In this document: positions 7,089-18,113 of the stretch, piece after piece
Position numbering within the stretch: position 1 is the first letter of the stretch
How the letters are laid out: each line of letters begins with the position of its first letter
DNA from: Spirochaetia bacterium
GTDB lineage: Bacteria > Spirochaetota > UBA4802 > UBA5550
Length of the DNA: 64,000 nucleotides
Assembly (NCBI GenBank): GCA_009885955.1
Contig: VFJS01000068.1
Coordinates: 1 to 64,000, forward strand
Reading direction: 5' to 3'
Made by a program: the position numbers and the translations under genes
Notes under the pieces: generated by a model
What the model saw: only the letters and a program-made list of their open reading frames with translations
What the model was told of the DNA's origin: nothing
Database searches by the model: none

Positions 7089-8912
7089 ATGTATATCGTA
7101 GGGACATCGGGGCATATTGATCATGGGAAAACTTCGCTCATCAAGGCACTTACCGATATAGACTGCGACAGGCTCCCGGAGGAGAAGGAGAGGGAGATGA
7201 CGATTGATATCGGGTTTGCCTCCATCAATTACCCGAAATTCGGCACCGTCAGCATCATCGATGTCCCCGGGCATGAGCGGTTCATCAGAAACATGGTTGT
7301 GGGAGCCTGGGGGATCGACCTTGCCCTTCTCCTCGTATCCATTGATGACGGATGGATGCCTCAGACCGAAGACCATTTCATGGTGCTTCAGCTCCTGAAT
7401 ATAGAAAGAATCATCGTAGTGCTGAACAAGATCGATCTGGGCGACAGGGAACTGATTGATATGGTCAGGGAGGATGTGGCGGAAAAATTTTCCGGCACAA
7501 AATACATGGGCTCATCAATTGTTGAAACATCGGCGAGAACCGGAGCCGGCATTGAAAATCTGAAAGCTGAAATTCTCGCGAATTTAAAGAAACTGAAAAA
7601 AGCCCCTGCCACGGACAAGCCCTACATGTATATCGACAGGGTCTTTGCCTCAAAGGGTTACGGGACCATCATCACCGGCACCCTGAAAAACGGGACATTT
7701 AATGATGATGACACGGTGAACATCCTCCCCGTAATGAAGAATGCGAGGATCAAAAGGATAGAGAGCCACAACAGCACCCTGACCGAGGGGAACCCGTCGC
7801 AAAGGACCGCGCTGAACCTTTCCGGCATGGCAGTGGATGAGCTCAAGCGTGGATATATAATCTGCAAAAAGAATTTTTTTTCCGAATCAAAGGATATCCT
7901 TGCAGAGATACAGCTTCTTGTGAAGGGTAAGATCATCAAGAATAATCTTGAGATTGAGCTTCTCATCGGAGCTTCAGCCATCAGGGGAAAGATCATACTT
8001 CTCAGGGATGTGAAGGAGGATGTCATGAGGTTTCCCGTGAGGCTGAAATTCAGCAGCCCCTGGCATTTTTATCCGGGCGAGCCTTTTGTCCTTACCAGTC
8101 CCGGCGGATTCAGGATCATTGGAGGAGGGAGGGTGCTTTTCCCGGATTATTCCCCGGACAGGCATAAAGTCCATGTAAAGGAACTTCTGAAAAAAATAGA
8201 TTCAGGGCCTGATTACAATATCTATGAACTTGTGCTGGATATTTATCAATGGATTAAAAAGGATGATTACCTGTCACTTTTCCCCGAGGGCAATAAGACG
8301 TTAACCGGCAAACTCGCTGAACTTGAGGAAGGAAATAAAATTCTTGTAAAAGAGGAGTTTATTTTTAATCATGATTTTTATTTCAAATCGCTTGATGTGA
8401 TAAGGGATATAGCAGATAAAAATATCGGGCTTAATCTAAAGGAAATTTCCGATCTTGCCGGCATTGATTCCATGGTCTGCAGGGTTTTGCTGGGTGACAT
8501 TATAGAGGATAACGGCATCCTGGAAAAGGACGGGCGCTACTTTGCCGGGCGGTCTATTACCGAGGACACCCTGTCCGGGCCGAACAAGAAAATTTTAAGT
8601 GATGTCCTGAAAAACGGCAAGATGGGTATTGAACTTGACAGGGCCGAAAATGATCAGATGAAAAAAGGAATCAAGGAATTGATTAAACTCGATTTTCTCG
8701 TGAGCCTGGACGGGAATATTATTTACCATAGAAGTATTTATGAAGAGATGAAGAATGATATCATGAAGGCGCTGGAAAAGAGCGACAGGCTTTCAATGCC
8801 CGATGCAAAGGAGGCGGCAGGCGTATCGAGAAAATTCATCATACCGCTGCTCAACAGGATTGAAAGAGACGGCCTCATTAAAAGAATCGGCGATTTCAGA
8901 ATGAAGGCATAA
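7089..8912 (+). CDS. selB: Selenocysteine-specific translation elongation factor SelB
   Basis: The 607-aa GTPase delivers Sec-tRNA(Sec) to UGA codons marked by a SECIS hairpin. Visible motifs are G1 GHIDHGKT (residues 8-15), switch [14 protein letters not shown], and NKIDLG. EF-Tu-like domains 2-3 follow ([19 protein letters not shown]), then a C-terminal half of winged helices that bind the SECIS element (SVCRVLL-type and [24 protein letters not shown]). The start at ATG 7089 has GGAG 7 bp upstream. It is downstream of selA in the same operon-like unit. All elements look intact, so UGA decoding should be functional. Confidence 0.97.
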   Translation: MYIVGTSGHIDHGKTSLIKALTDIDCDRLPEEKEREMTIDIGFASINYPKFGTVSIIDVPGHERFIRNMVVGAWGIDLALLLVSIDDGWMPQTEDHFMVLQLLNIERIIVVLNKIDLGDRELIDMVREDVAEKFSGTKYMGSSIVETSARTGAGIENLKAEILANLKKLKKAPATDKPYMYIDRVFASKGYGTIITGTLKNGTFNDDDTVNILPVMKNARIKRIESHNSTLTEGNPSQRTALNLSGMAVDELKRGYIICKKNFFSESKDILAEIQLLVKGKIIKNNLEIELLIGASAIRGKIILLRDVKEDVMRFPVRLKFSSPWHFYPGEPFVLTSPGGFRIIGGGRVLFPDYSPDRHKVHVKELLKKIDSGPDYNIYELVLDIYQWIKKDDYLSLFPEGNKTLTGKLAELEEGNKILVKEEFIFNHDFYFKSLDVIRDIADKNIGLNLKEISDLAGIDSMVCRVLLGDIIEDNGILEKDGRYFAGRSITEDTLSGPNKKILSDVLKNGKMGIELDRAENDQMKKGIKELIKLDFLVSLDGNIIYHRSIYEEMKNDIMKALEKSDRLSMPDAKEAAGVSRKFIIPLLNRIERDGLIKRIGDFRMKA

Positions 8913-8938
8913 AACCGGCATCCCGGTCAGGTACATTC

Positions 8939-11122
8939 ATGGAAAAATATTATAAACAAAAAATTACCATGCTGATTCCGGTGATTATCATGCTGCTGAT
9001 GTTAATAATATTAACATTTGCAGGGTTCTATTATATCAGCAAAACAAGTATTTTTGATCAGGTGCATTCAAGAATTAATAAGGTTAATGATCTGTACCGG
9101 AATGAAATTAATCTTGACGCGGAAACATACAGCGGCCTGTTATACTTTCTTGTCAGGGACCCGGACCTTATTAATTCCTGGATACAAAGGGACAGAAGGT
9201 CCCTGCTTGATGCCTCGGGGAAAATTTTCCGCGATCTGTCTGAAAATTATAAATTAACCCACCTCTATTTTCTTGACATTGACCGCGTCTGCTTTCTGAG
9301 GGTTCATAATCCTCCTGCCTTTGGCGATAAAATTGAGAGGTTCACCCTGCTCCGGTCAAAGGCGACCGGGGAATTGAGTTACGGGCTGGAGCTCGGGCCT
9401 TACGGCACATTCACGCTGCGGGTTATAAAACCATGGATTATCAATAACAGGCTGTCCGGATATATTGAATTAGGGGAGGAGATTCACCATATAACACCAA
9501 GGATAAAAAAGCTTCTGAATGTTGATATGGTCCTTCTTATATCAAAGGCGTATCTCAACAGGGGGATGTGGGAAGAGGGGAACAGGCTGATGGCCAAACC
9601 GTATACATGGGATGACCTGCCGGATCATGTTATTATCGACAGCACCTATGATAAAATTCCGCAAAGCATCATCAGCAGGCATGCCGATTTTTCATTGTTA
9701 CACGATGGTACCCGGGACAGGGATCAATTGAGGCTTGAATTTTCCCATGACCAGAAAAAATACCAGGGTGGGACAATACTTCTCAATGATGCATCCGGGA
9801 ATACTGTCGGCACATTATTAATAGTAACCGATATTACCATGGTTGAAAAGCAGTTACAGGGGATCGGGAATGGCATATTGATAATCTGTATTATCCTTTG
9901 CGGCCTGCTGATTCTGTTTTTTTATTATTACCTGAATAAAATTGAAAAAATAATATTATATACCCAGACAGAGCTAAGCCTGGCAAGGAAAGAGGAGAAA
10001 TTATTCAAAGAGAACAAGATTGAGTCCCTTGGAATTTTTGCAGGCGGCCTTGCCCATGATTTTAATAACCTTTTAACATCAGTTATAGGAAATATTACTC
10101 TTGCACTTGGGAATATACATAAAGATCATACGATCCATGATGCATTAAAAGATGCGGAAAAGGCATCACTGAGGGCGGTGAATCTGACCCACCAGCTCCT
10201 CACGTTCTCCAAGGGGGGCGCTCCTATCAAGAAGGTTGTTTCCGTGGAAATCCTTCTCAGGGAATCGGCGGAACTTGTTCTGAGTGGAACTGATATCGGC
10301 TGTTCATTCAGCATTGCCGGTAACTTATATAATGTAGAGGTCGATGAAGGGCAGATCAGCCAGGTATTTCATAACATCCTTCTCAATTCCAGGCAGGCCA
10401 TGGAAAAGGGGGGGAGGATAATAATTTCTGCGAAAAATCACTTGCATGCGCAAAGACATATGGCTGATTCAAAAGCCGGCATGTATATCAGAATTCAATT
10501 TGAGGACAATGGAATAGGAATCAGCGCGAAAAATCTGAAAAATATTTTTGATCCATATTATACCACGAAATCTAACGGTTCGGGCCTGGGGCTCTCAATC
10601 TGTTATTCAATCATAAAAAAACATTTCGGGAATATCGAAGTTTCTTCAAAATTAGGTGAGGGTACTGTTTTTGAAGTATTCCTCCCTGCCACTGATAGGG
10701 GCGCCGTATCAAGGATTGAGGAGAGGATGCCTTTAAAAAAAATTTCAGGCGGGAAAGTCCTGATAATGGATGATGATGACCTGGTTTTAAAAGTCTGTTC
10801 GGCCATGCTGAAGCAGATCGGATTTCAAACAGTTACCGCAGTAGAAGGGAATGAGGCCCTGGAATTATATAAAAAGGCAAGTGAATTCGGGGAGCCATTT
10901 GATCTTGTAATACTTGACATTACAATCCATGGCGGGATGGGAGGGAAAGAGGCAATCATGCATTTAAAATCCTATGACCCCCATATCAGGGCGGTTGTGT
11001 CGAGCGGTTATTCTAATGATGAGTTAATGTCCGAATATAAGAGTTATGGTTTTTCAGGGGTTATTGCCAAACCATACAAATTTGAAGAATTGAAAAAGGC
11101 AATTGAGAAAATTTTATTTTAA
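8939..11122 (+). CDS. Membrane-bound Cache-type hybrid sensor histidine kinase
   Basis: The 727-aa protein has a TM helix at ~10-33 and a large extracytoplasmic sensor (~35-305; LTHLYFLDIDRVCFLRVHNP resembles dCache ligand-binding domains). A second TM helix follows at ~308-328, then a HisKA domain with the phospho-His in GGLAHDFNNLLTSV (~H373). The HATPase domain has N and G boxes (FHNILLNSRQAM, DNGIGI, GSGLGLSICYSI). A C-terminal receiver carries an acceptor Asp in LVILDI (~D659) and the conserved Lys in IAKPYKF. It starts 27 bp after selB, so it may be cotranscribed. The ligand is unknown; a hybrid kinase needs a further Hpt or regulator, not seen here. Confidence 0.92.
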   Translation: MEKYYKQKITMLIPVIIMLLMLIILTFAGFYYISKTSIFDQVHSRINKVNDLYRNEINLDAETYSGLLYFLVRDPDLINSWIQRDRRSLLDASGKIFRDLSENYKLTHLYFLDIDRVCFLRVHNPPAFGDKIERFTLLRSKATGELSYGLELGPYGTFTLRVIKPWIINNRLSGYIELGEEIHHITPRIKKLLNVDMVLLISKAYLNRGMWEEGNRLMAKPYTWDDLPDHVIIDSTYDKIPQSIISRHADFSLLHDGTRDRDQLRLEFSHDQKKYQGGTILLNDASGNTVGTLLIVTDITMVEKQLQGIGNGILIICIILCGLLILFFYYYLNKIEKIILYTQTELSLARKEEKLFKENKIESLGIFAGGLAHDFNNLLTSVIGNITLALGNIHKDHTIHDALKDAEKASLRAVNLTHQLLTFSKGGAPIKKVVSVEILLRESAELVLSGTDIGCSFSIAGNLYNVEVDEGQISQVFHNILLNSRQAMEKGGRIIISAKNHLHAQRHMADSKAGMYIRIQFEDNGIGISAKNLKNIFDPYYTTKSNGSGLGLSICYSIIKKHFGNIEVSSKLGEGTVFEVFLPATDRGAVSRIEERMPLKKISGGKVLIMDDDDLVLKVCSAMLKQIGFQTVTAVEGNEALELYKKASEFGEPFDLVILDITIHGGMGGKEAIMHLKSYDPHIRAVVSSGYSNDELMSEYKSYGFSGVIAKPYKFEELKKAIEKILF

Positions 11123-11185
11123 TCCATGTCCATCGATGAATCTAATCCCGGGAACAGGCGCCCCTGAATTTACTCTTCGCAGTAA

Positions 11186-14100
11186 TCAGAATATTAGAGA
11201 AAAATTAAAACCCACTTCATAAGATATAATTTCCTTACTGATGGCTGAAGTTTCCCTGTTTCTGAACCTCTCAAGAACCCATGTCGTGAAAATTCCGCCC
11301 TGTATATATTTATGGAGATCGAGCATGAGCTTGTTTCTAATGAGAAATTGGTCATAGGGTTCCGGTGTGACTGTTTTTGAATAATCATACCGGTTCAGCA
11401 GCATCGAATATTCGATTGAAAAAATAGGAAAGGCTGTCAGCTTGTATATATTCGAAAACAGATTGTACATCCAGGCTACATCTGTTTCATAGAGGACGGA
11501 GAATTTATATCCGAAATCCTGCTCTTTAAAAGATGCTTTTTCAGGCATGTTCCGGATATAGATGTCATCCTCTTTTGAACGCGTTGAATCGGCAGTTGAT
11601 ATAAACTCCCTGTCCATCTTCATCCGGTAATCAAGTCCGGCATTAAAGCTGACATGCGACCTGTCCCATTTTAATGTAATCCCGGTATAGGGGGAGTGTA
11701 CATTTTCCTGAATATTTGATGTTATGAGAAGGTTGTTCGCGAAATTGTACCCGATAGTGAAATTGGCGGAATGGTGGGGGATATCGAATCTGTTTGCCCT
11801 GAAAAAGCCTGTGTTGAAAAATTTCATTAAATCAAAGTTGAATTTTGTATTGATACTCCTTGTCACAACCTGCTGCGGTATACCGTTTATATTCATCCTC
11901 TCTGCCACCTGATTGATGCTGAAAGCGGTATCCACGGAAAAAATTTTAAAGTCATGGTTCCATGCAGTAGTAAGGGTATCAATCAGTCTGAGCTGATTAT
12001 TATAGTCAGGAACATTATCTCCAGATGGAAATGTGATACGGGCATTACCGTTGCGGAATGCGTAGTCTCTGCCATTCCCGTAATTATGACGTCCCAGGAA
12101 AAATACCCCTGGATAATACCTGTTGTAGTTCATACCCACATCCATGTACCTGAACAGGGAGTGTTTAATGCCGTATTCCTCTCCAAAGGAATCGGAGTGT
12201 TCGCCTTCAAAGGGAATATCCGTTTCCAGGAAATAGAGGGACCTCATGTAGGTTATATTAAGATTTTTAAAAAGGTTCAGTTCCCTTGAACTGCTTAAGG
12301 AAACGGGGATGTTGATTTCTGATAATATAAAACTCCTGGCATCCCTGGATCTCTTGAAAATATCGGCTGCGGATTTTTCAATTTCATCGTAGTCTTTGAA
12401 CCTGTTCTCAATGTAACTGAGTTCCAATTTGTATTTCGGCGCGACTATATAGCTGTCTACGAGGCCGGCAGATATAAGGGATTTTCTGTTCCTTCCGGTA
12501 AATCTGAAGGAGTCATTATATATAAAGGGGAAGTGAAAATCACCGTTAACGTTTGTCAGGATTTCTGCGTCATTCATTCCGGTTTTTCCTGCAAGTTTTA
12601 CTATCTCCTCGGAACCCATTCCTATCTCGGGCTTAATAAAAAATATTTTGTTTGTATAATTCATGCTGAAAAGGGCATCTGATTTCTGCCTTTTCTCCTG
12701 CTCCGATGCGGGAGTCAAAGTTGAGAGGCTGCTCTTCGCAATGTCTCCGGAATCGCGGTTTATTTTTTCATTTTTAAAGGACATATCAATATAAACATTA
12801 GTCAATAATTTTCCCGAGAGGAAATTATTCAGCTCGTCCTTTACCGTAATAACAGGTGTATGAGTGCTTTTTTCCGTTTCTTTAAATATGCCGTTGCCCG
12901 AAATGTACTGGTCGGATTTATTGCTGTAGTTGTCGTGCTTATATGCGATTTTTATGCTCGGGACCCCGTTATTCAGTGACATGAAATCGGTTATAAACTG
13001 ATAGGTATCCTTTACTGTTTTCCCCCTTTTTTCAACCTGTATATTTTCGTTAAGGCTGTCTGTTGACGATTCCTCGCGGATAAAGTCCATCTGTGTATCC
13101 CAGTTCGGGAGTATTTTCATGGATGAAAGAAATTCTCTGTAATTCTCGCTGACATCGGAAAATGTTTTTCCCACGGTACTGAATTGCGCTCCATGGCCTT
13201 TCCGGATATACTTGAGGTTGATATCCGACATGATCGGTGTACCTGAAGCGGTTGTATAGAGCGGTTTTGTAATTTTTATTTCTCCCTCAATCCAGTGCGC
13301 CTTGCTCACAAGGTCCTCGGGTTCTGTAACATACATTTCATTAATCCATATCTTCCCGTTGCTCCCGGTGTTTCCGGAAATGATCAATTTAATAAAATTT
13401 ATCCTTTTCAAGTCCGGCTCTCCTGTCACGGAACTCATGTCATAATCTCCATGAGAATTAGGCTTAAGTTTCAGTTTAATCTCCCTCCATACTTTCAGAT
13501 AGTCAGCAGGTACAGTGTAGGTGATATAATCGTTTTCGGAAGATCCAAGAACAATGCCGATTTTTTCGCTTCCCGATATTTTCCGGTAATTGAACCATAC
13601 ATTCAGTGTTTTATAGAATCGTAAATCCATGGGCTTTAAAAATTTTCTTGTGACAGAAACGTAGTTCCCGGCTGTTATTGAATAATCCAGCTGCAGCGCT
13701 GATTCATTTGTTTTCGACAGTTCCTTGTCGGTTTTATCGCCGTAGAGTGAATTATACAGCTCCTTATTCTGCAATAAAAATGATTCAGCCCTGTATTCAC
13801 TGTCATTGAGACTGCTGACGATTGTCATGGAAAGGCTGGCCGGACCTGCCGGGGACCCGTTCATCTCAACGTTCCTGTATCTCATTGATACAAATTTGAT
13901 TGTATCGATATAGATTCTTCCTTTCGCGCTCACGGAATTCTGAATGCTTATCCTCACGGCCTCTACCTGCTTCAGTATAGCTATATCGCTCTGCGCCAGC
14001 GCGCTCTGGTCAATGTAGATCCTTTTCACCTTCCATGATGCCGGATCAGATGTAAGTGAAATGGAGCCAAATGAATAGCTGCTCTCAACGGTATCGAGGA

Positions 14101-16906
14101 TGCCGTTTCCGTTTATGTCTTCCGTATTTAAAATGCCGTCGCCTTTTGTCATTGAGTTGAGTCTTGGCCCTGAACCGACCCTGGTGGGAATATTTCCGTT
14201 AAATGAATATCCTGTATCCTCTGAATACCCCGCATTGGGGTTGCTGTCGATGAATCCGTTATTATTGATATCCTCGGTATCAATAATTCCATCGCCGTCG
14301 GAATCCTCGTTTATCCTTCCAACATCAATACTCATATTCACTGCCGAGGTCCCTTCATACTTATACCATATTTCAATATAATGGAGCCCGGAGAAATCCA
14401 CGGCCCCATCGGACAATTTTCTTGTTGCTATGGAGATGCTGCTGCCGGTTGAAAAGTCGAAATCCAGGGCCAGTGACCGCTGCGAGGTCTCCTTTTCAAA
14501 AGAACTGTCGACATGGCCAGTGGCCACATTGAAGGGCCCGGGCTTCACCGCGTAATCAATTTTTGCGGCATTATGAGAGAGGCCTTTCAATGTTTCCGGG
14601 CTTGACAGACTTCTGTAAAAATAATAATATAACAGGCCCCTGTCGGCCTGGGTGTATAGCGGCGGCATGGATGAGAGTATCCAGTCCTTTTCCGATAAGG
14701 ATATGTGGATAATCTCATCCGTTGATTCCATATTATCTATGAGGCCCTTGCCGAACGTATTGACTTTTTTTATGCTCCTGGCATACTCACCGTAGGCATG
14801 TATCTGAACTGGCAGGGAACTTCTTTTCGCATCGGTAAAATTATTCGTGAAGCCGGCCAGCCTTTTTCCGTCCAGGTGAAGCGACATGTCCCCTTCATAG
14901 ATAAGTGTCTGTGTCGGCGTATCGCCTATATTGGGAATTATTTTTACAGGGGCGTCCCGGCTGTACATAAGGGTGCCTCCTATGTTAAGGCTCCTGTTGA
15001 TTTCATAATCGCCCCTTAACCCTCCGATGAAAGACTGGCCAGTTGTTCCAAGGGGTAAATATTCATATTTAATTTCAATTTCTGTCTCCGGCCCAATCAG
15101 GGGGTTGCCGGAATCGTTAAAGACAAGGAGGCCCGAGGTAAGGTCAACGGTGAACAGGTTCTCTGATATATCCCTTTTGTTGACTTTGACTTTTACGCTG
15201 TTGGGGATGATATTGAAATGCTTTAATTTAAAGCTCCTTGCATCCCTGAAGTAATCGGCCAGTATTGAATAATGTGAATCGGTAAAAACACCCGCGGTCT
15301 GTTTCTCCGCGTATACGTTTGCCGATACTGCCGATGAATAATTTGTTTTCAGCAGACTTTTGAAAGGCTCTCTCAGGGTGAATTTTACAAGGCCATTTTC
15401 ATAATCAATGGCATACTTCCCGATTGACTGGATATCGCTTTTTGACAGCTCCTGGTTTTCTCTGAAGAAATGGATCTGAAAGTTGTTCTGGAGAAGTTGT
15501 CTCTCCCCGATGCTGTAAATGGATCTCATTTCATATATGTCAAGGTTCAGTTTTCCATCATTATTCCTGTCTTCCGATGCGCCGAGGGCCAGGTCTTTAT
15601 TGATGTCCTCATCCATTGAATATCCGTATTTGATAAAGACTATGAGTTTTCCGGAAAATGCCCCTCCCGGATGCGCCGTATCTCCCGGGGATATTACTCC
15701 CGGGTCTGAAGTTGCTCCGCTTTTAAGATTGTACGCGGCGAAAATTCTCGCGCTTTCCGGGACAATGCTGATAAAAGTCACAACGCCTGTGGAAAAGTTA
15801 ATTGAATAATCCTTCCCCTGTACCAATTTGACATATAGTCCTTTGTCAATGGGAAGAGTTATGGCATTGAAATTATTATGGGCATTCTGGTCATCCATAT
15901 AAAGATCAAATCCGTTCGGGTCGATGTCTACCGGATACAGGCGGTAATTCTCAGGGGAGGACGGGTATGATGACAGGGCAGTAAGCGTTGTATATCCGGA
16001 GGAACCGGTCGGGACTGATGAGGAGTTATCATACCGCCTGAATGGTTCTATCTGATAATAGTTTCTTTTTATATATTGAAATTCCGATATTTTAAATGAG
16101 CCGGCGGAAGAATTCCCTTTAAAAAGCTCAACCTCTGTTTCACCTCTGATGACGCTTCCGAAAGCCTTGATTTTAAACTTATCTTTTTTTATTGTAAGAT
16201 CAAGGCCCATTCCTTTTTGTGAATTACTGTCATACACAGCGTATTTTGAGTGATCAAATTTTATGTCAATCTGCCCCGCATTTATTTCTCTTATGACCTC
16301 GTCATCGTTAATGGCTTTATACTGCATCTGATATATATTATCCTGTCTCCTGCTGTCATGGTCAATGAACAGGGTCATCCTCTGGCCTACCGTCCCTTCA
16401 ATGTGCAGAAGAGTTATCTGTTCAGGAGCAAGGCCGTCTTTTACTACCCGGGACACCGGTTTATCCTCATCAAACTGCTTATACTTTTTATCGGTAAAAG
16501 AGGAATGGCCGTATTTGACATTGAAGATCATGGAACCGTAAGACTGTACCTGGATATCCTCACTTTCATAAATTTTCAGAAGGCCGCCTTTATCCTGAAC
16601 GGAGGTGTATTGAGGGGAAATAACATACCTGTCCCAGTCGCCCCGTGTATATTCCGGTACTATGAATAATTTCCCTGTTGATAGAAACAGTCCCGGCCTG
16701 CTTCTGCTCCCGGCAGCCTTTACCTGGACCTTATCCGGCGATATCGGATCTTTTTCTGTTTCAGGCCTGGTATCCTGGAAATTTTTTTTGATGTATTCGA
16801 GCAGCAGGGATTTATTGCCGTCATAATATGAATATGCGGCAGTTGCCAGATATGTTAAACCGGCTGCGGCCGCCAGTTTCAGATAAGGAGAGAAAAATTT
16901 TAACAT
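11186..16906 (-). CDS. Giant SprA-like outer-membrane protein
   Basis: The 1906-aa protein has an N-terminal hydrophobic segment (~8-27) and ends in a beta-barrel-like C-terminus (YEVGFNFSLIF). Its pattern follows SprA/Sov, the giant translocon pore of the type 9 secretion system. After GTVGQRMTLFIDHDSR come an INAGQIDIKF strand and a KAFGSVIRGETE strand like SprA's GQ..SES repeats. Then come IDNMESTDEIIHISLSEKDW (compare SprA DDFEG...W.L.S.P) and many alternating strands. Dockerin-like calcium loops occur at ~865-935 (DSDGDGIIDTEDINNNGFID, KGDGILNTEDINGNGILD). It follows an M23 peptidase gene by 91 bp. Homology is inferred from motifs and architecture; length is below the ~2400 aa of Bacteroidota SprA. 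Confidence 0.65.
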   Translation of the reverse strand: MLKFFSPYLKLAAAAGLTYLATAAYSYYDGNKSLLLEYIKKNFQDTRPETEKDPISPDKVQVKAAGSRSRPGLFLSTGKLFIVPEYTRGDWDRYVISPQYTSVQDKGGLLKIYESEDIQVQSYGSMIFNVKYGHSSFTDKKYKQFDEDKPVSRVVKDGLAPEQITLLHIEGTVGQRMTLFIDHDSRRQDNIYQMQYKAINDDEVIREINAGQIDIKFDHSKYAVYDSNSQKGMGLDLTIKKDKFKIKAFGSVIRGETEVELFKGNSSAGSFKISEFQYIKRNYYQIEPFRRYDNSSSVPTGSSGYTTLTALSSYPSSPENYRLYPVDIDPNGFDLYMDDQNAHNNFNAITLPIDKGLYVKLVQGKDYSINFSTGVVTFISIVPESARIFAAYNLKSGATSDPGVISPGDTAHPGGAFSGKLIVFIKYGYSMDEDINKDLALGASEDRNNDGKLNLDIYEMRSIYSIGERQLLQNNFQIHFFRENQELSKSDIQSIGKYAIDYENGLVKFTLREPFKSLLKTNYSSAVSANVYAEKQTAGVFTDSHYSILADYFRDARSFKLKHFNIIPNSVKVKVNKRDISENLFTVDLTSGLLVFNDSGNPLIGPETEIEIKYEYLPLGTTGQSFIGGLRGDYEINRSLNIGGTLMYSRDAPVKIIPNIGDTPTQTLIYEGDMSLHLDGKRLAGFTNNFTDAKRSSLPVQIHAYGEYARSIKKVNTFGKGLIDNMESTDEIIHISLSEKDWILSSMPPLYTQADRGLLYYYFYRSLSSPETLKGLSHNAAKIDYAVKPGPFNVATGHVDSSFEKETSQRSLALDFDFSTGSSISIATRKLSDGAVDFSGLHYIEIWYKYEGTSAVNMSIDVGRINEDSDGDGIIDTEDINNNGFIDSNPNAGYSEDTGYSFNGNIPTRVGSGPRLNSMTKGDGILNTEDINGNGILDTVESSYSFGSISLTSDPASWKVKRIYIDQSALAQSDIAILKQVEAVRISIQNSVSAKGRIYIDTIKFVSMRYRNVEMNGSPAGPASLSMTIVSSLNDSEYRAESFLLQNKELYNSLYGDKTDKELSKTNESALQLDYSITAGNYVSVTRKFLKPMDLRFYKTLNVWFNYRKISGSEKIGIVLGSSENDYITYTVPADYLKVWREIKLKLKPNSHGDYDMSSVTGEPDLKRINFIKLIISGNTGSNGKIWINEMYVTEPEDLVSKAHWIEGEIKITKPLYTTASGTPIMSDINLKYIRKGHGAQFSTVGKTFSDVSENYREFLSSMKILPNWDTQMDFIREESSTDSLNENIQVEKRGKTVKDTYQFITDFMSLNNGVPSIKIAYKHDNYSNKSDQYISGNGIFKETEKSTHTPVITVKDELNNFLSGKLLTNVYIDMSFKNEKINRDSGDIAKSSLSTLTPASEQEKRQKSDALFSMNYTNKIFFIKPEIGMGSEEIVKLAGKTGMNDAEILTNVNGDFHFPFIYNDSFRFTGRNRKSLISAGLVDSYIVAPKYKLELSYIENRFKDYDEIEKSAADIFKRSRDARSFILSEINIPVSLSSSRELNLFKNLNITYMRSLYFLETDIPFEGEHSDSFGEEYGIKHSLFRYMDVGMNYNRYYPGVFFLGRHNYGNGRDYAFRNGNARITFPSGDNVPDYNNQLRLIDTLTTAWNHDFKIFSVDTAFSINQVAERMNINGIPQQVVTRSINTKFNFDLMKFFNTGFFRANRFDIPHHSANFTIGYNFANNLLITSNIQENVHSPYTGITLKWDRSHVSFNAGLDYRMKMDREFISTADSTRSKEDDIYIRNMPEKASFKEQDFGYKFSVLYETDVAWMYNLFSNIYKLTAFPIFSIEYSMLLNRYDYSKTVTPEPYDQFLIRNKLMLDLHKYIQGGIFTTWVLERFRNRETSAISKEIISYEVGFNFSLIF

Positions 16907-16997
16907 TGGGATAATTGTATTCTAATAAAAAAGTATTGTCCCCTATGTTTAAACTAAAATCACAATGAAGTCAATATGAAGATGAGGCGTGCTATAC

Positions 16998-17993
16998 TTA
17001 CCAGATCCTGCTCATGTAGGGATAGGGATTTATAGGAATGCTTCCGAGCCTTATCTCATAGTGGCAGTGATTTCCGGTTGCATTTCCTGTTTGTCCCACG
17101 TATGCGATAACTTCGCCTTTCCTGACATTCTGTCCAGTCTTCACCGCAAGGGATTCACAGTGGCCATATACTGTTTCAAAGCCGTATTTATGCTGCAATC
17201 TTACGCTGAAACCGTATCCTCCGCTCCAGCCCGCAGCAAGGACAATTCCCGGTGCCGTGGCCCTGATAGGTGTCCCGTTCGATGCTGCTATGTCAATACC
17301 GGTATGAAAATCCCGTCCATGGCCGAAGGGAGATCTTCTCCATCCGAACAGCGAAGTTATGTGCCCCTGATTTGAAACGATTGATGGCGTATCCTCGATT
17401 ACCTTGCTTCTTACATCGATGAAGTTTTTTAATGCTTTAATTGTATTCGTTGAGCATATGATATCTTTTTGTATGTTTTTTATGGTGAATATCTCCTGGG
17501 GAAGGATGTCTTTTATCTTCAGCATTTCATTGAGTTCTTTTTTTTCAAATTCCTCCAGGCTCCAGATGTACTCAATCTCCTCGGTCCCTGCGGCAAGTCC
17601 ATAGAGTTCTTCAATTTCAGGCTTTAATTCTATGATAAGGTCATCAACATTTTTAGTCAACTTTTCGAATCTGAGAAGATGCGATCTGATATCGTTATAG
17701 GTTGTCAGCAGACGCTGCTCTTCTCTTTTTACAGCGGAATTTTTTATTATCGCATAGGAAGAAGTAATAAGGATAACAATGAAAAGCGCAACAAAAAAGA
17801 GTATGATAAATTTTGAGATCTGAAAGTTGAATATTTTTTTTTCATTGTGGGGGATGAACATGATTGTCATTTTTTCATGCCCGATTTCTATAAACCGCTC
17901 CCATAAAATATGTAATTTTTTCCTGTATATATAGAAATATTCGGAAAATTTTATTTTCATTCTATTCTGATATTGTTTGATATTATATTTCAT
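16998..17993 (-). CDS. Membrane-anchored M23 (LytM) peptidase
   Basis: The 331-aa protein has a cytoplasmic N-terminus, one TM helix (~60-84, FIILFFVALFIVILITSSYAII), a coiled-coil region (~88-200) and a C-terminal peptidase M23 domain. Zinc ligands are visible: HTGID (H and D) and HCHYE (HxH), with GWRRSPFG at the domain start. It probably cleaves peptidoglycan cross-links in the periplasm. With all zinc ligands present it should be active, unlike EnvC/NlpD-type activators. An alternative start is Met12. It is directly upstream of the SprA-like gene, so it may clear the wall for that barrel. Confidence 0.92.
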   Translation of the reverse strand: MKYNIKQYQNRMKIKFSEYFYIYRKKLHILWERFIEIGHEKMTIMFIPHNEKKIFNFQISKFIILFFVALFIVILITSSYAIIKNSAVKREEQRLLTTYNDIRSHLLRFEKLTKNVDDLIIELKPEIEELYGLAAGTEEIEYIWSLEEFEKKELNEMLKIKDILPQEIFTIKNIQKDIICSTNTIKALKNFIDVRSKVIEDTPSIVSNQGHITSLFGWRRSPFGHGRDFHTGIDIAASNGTPIRATAPGIVLAAGWSGGYGFSVRLQHKYGFETVYGHCESLAVKTGQNVRKGEVIAYVGQTGNATGNHCHYEIRLGSIPINPYPYMSRIW

Positions 17994-18113
17994 ATTGGCT
18001 AAATGAGTTTAAACATAGTATACTATCATTATCGCTTTTATATATATTTTTAGCAACTAAAATTTATACTGCTCCATTCAATGTTTTAGTCAAGTATATT
18101 CCTGATAATATTA

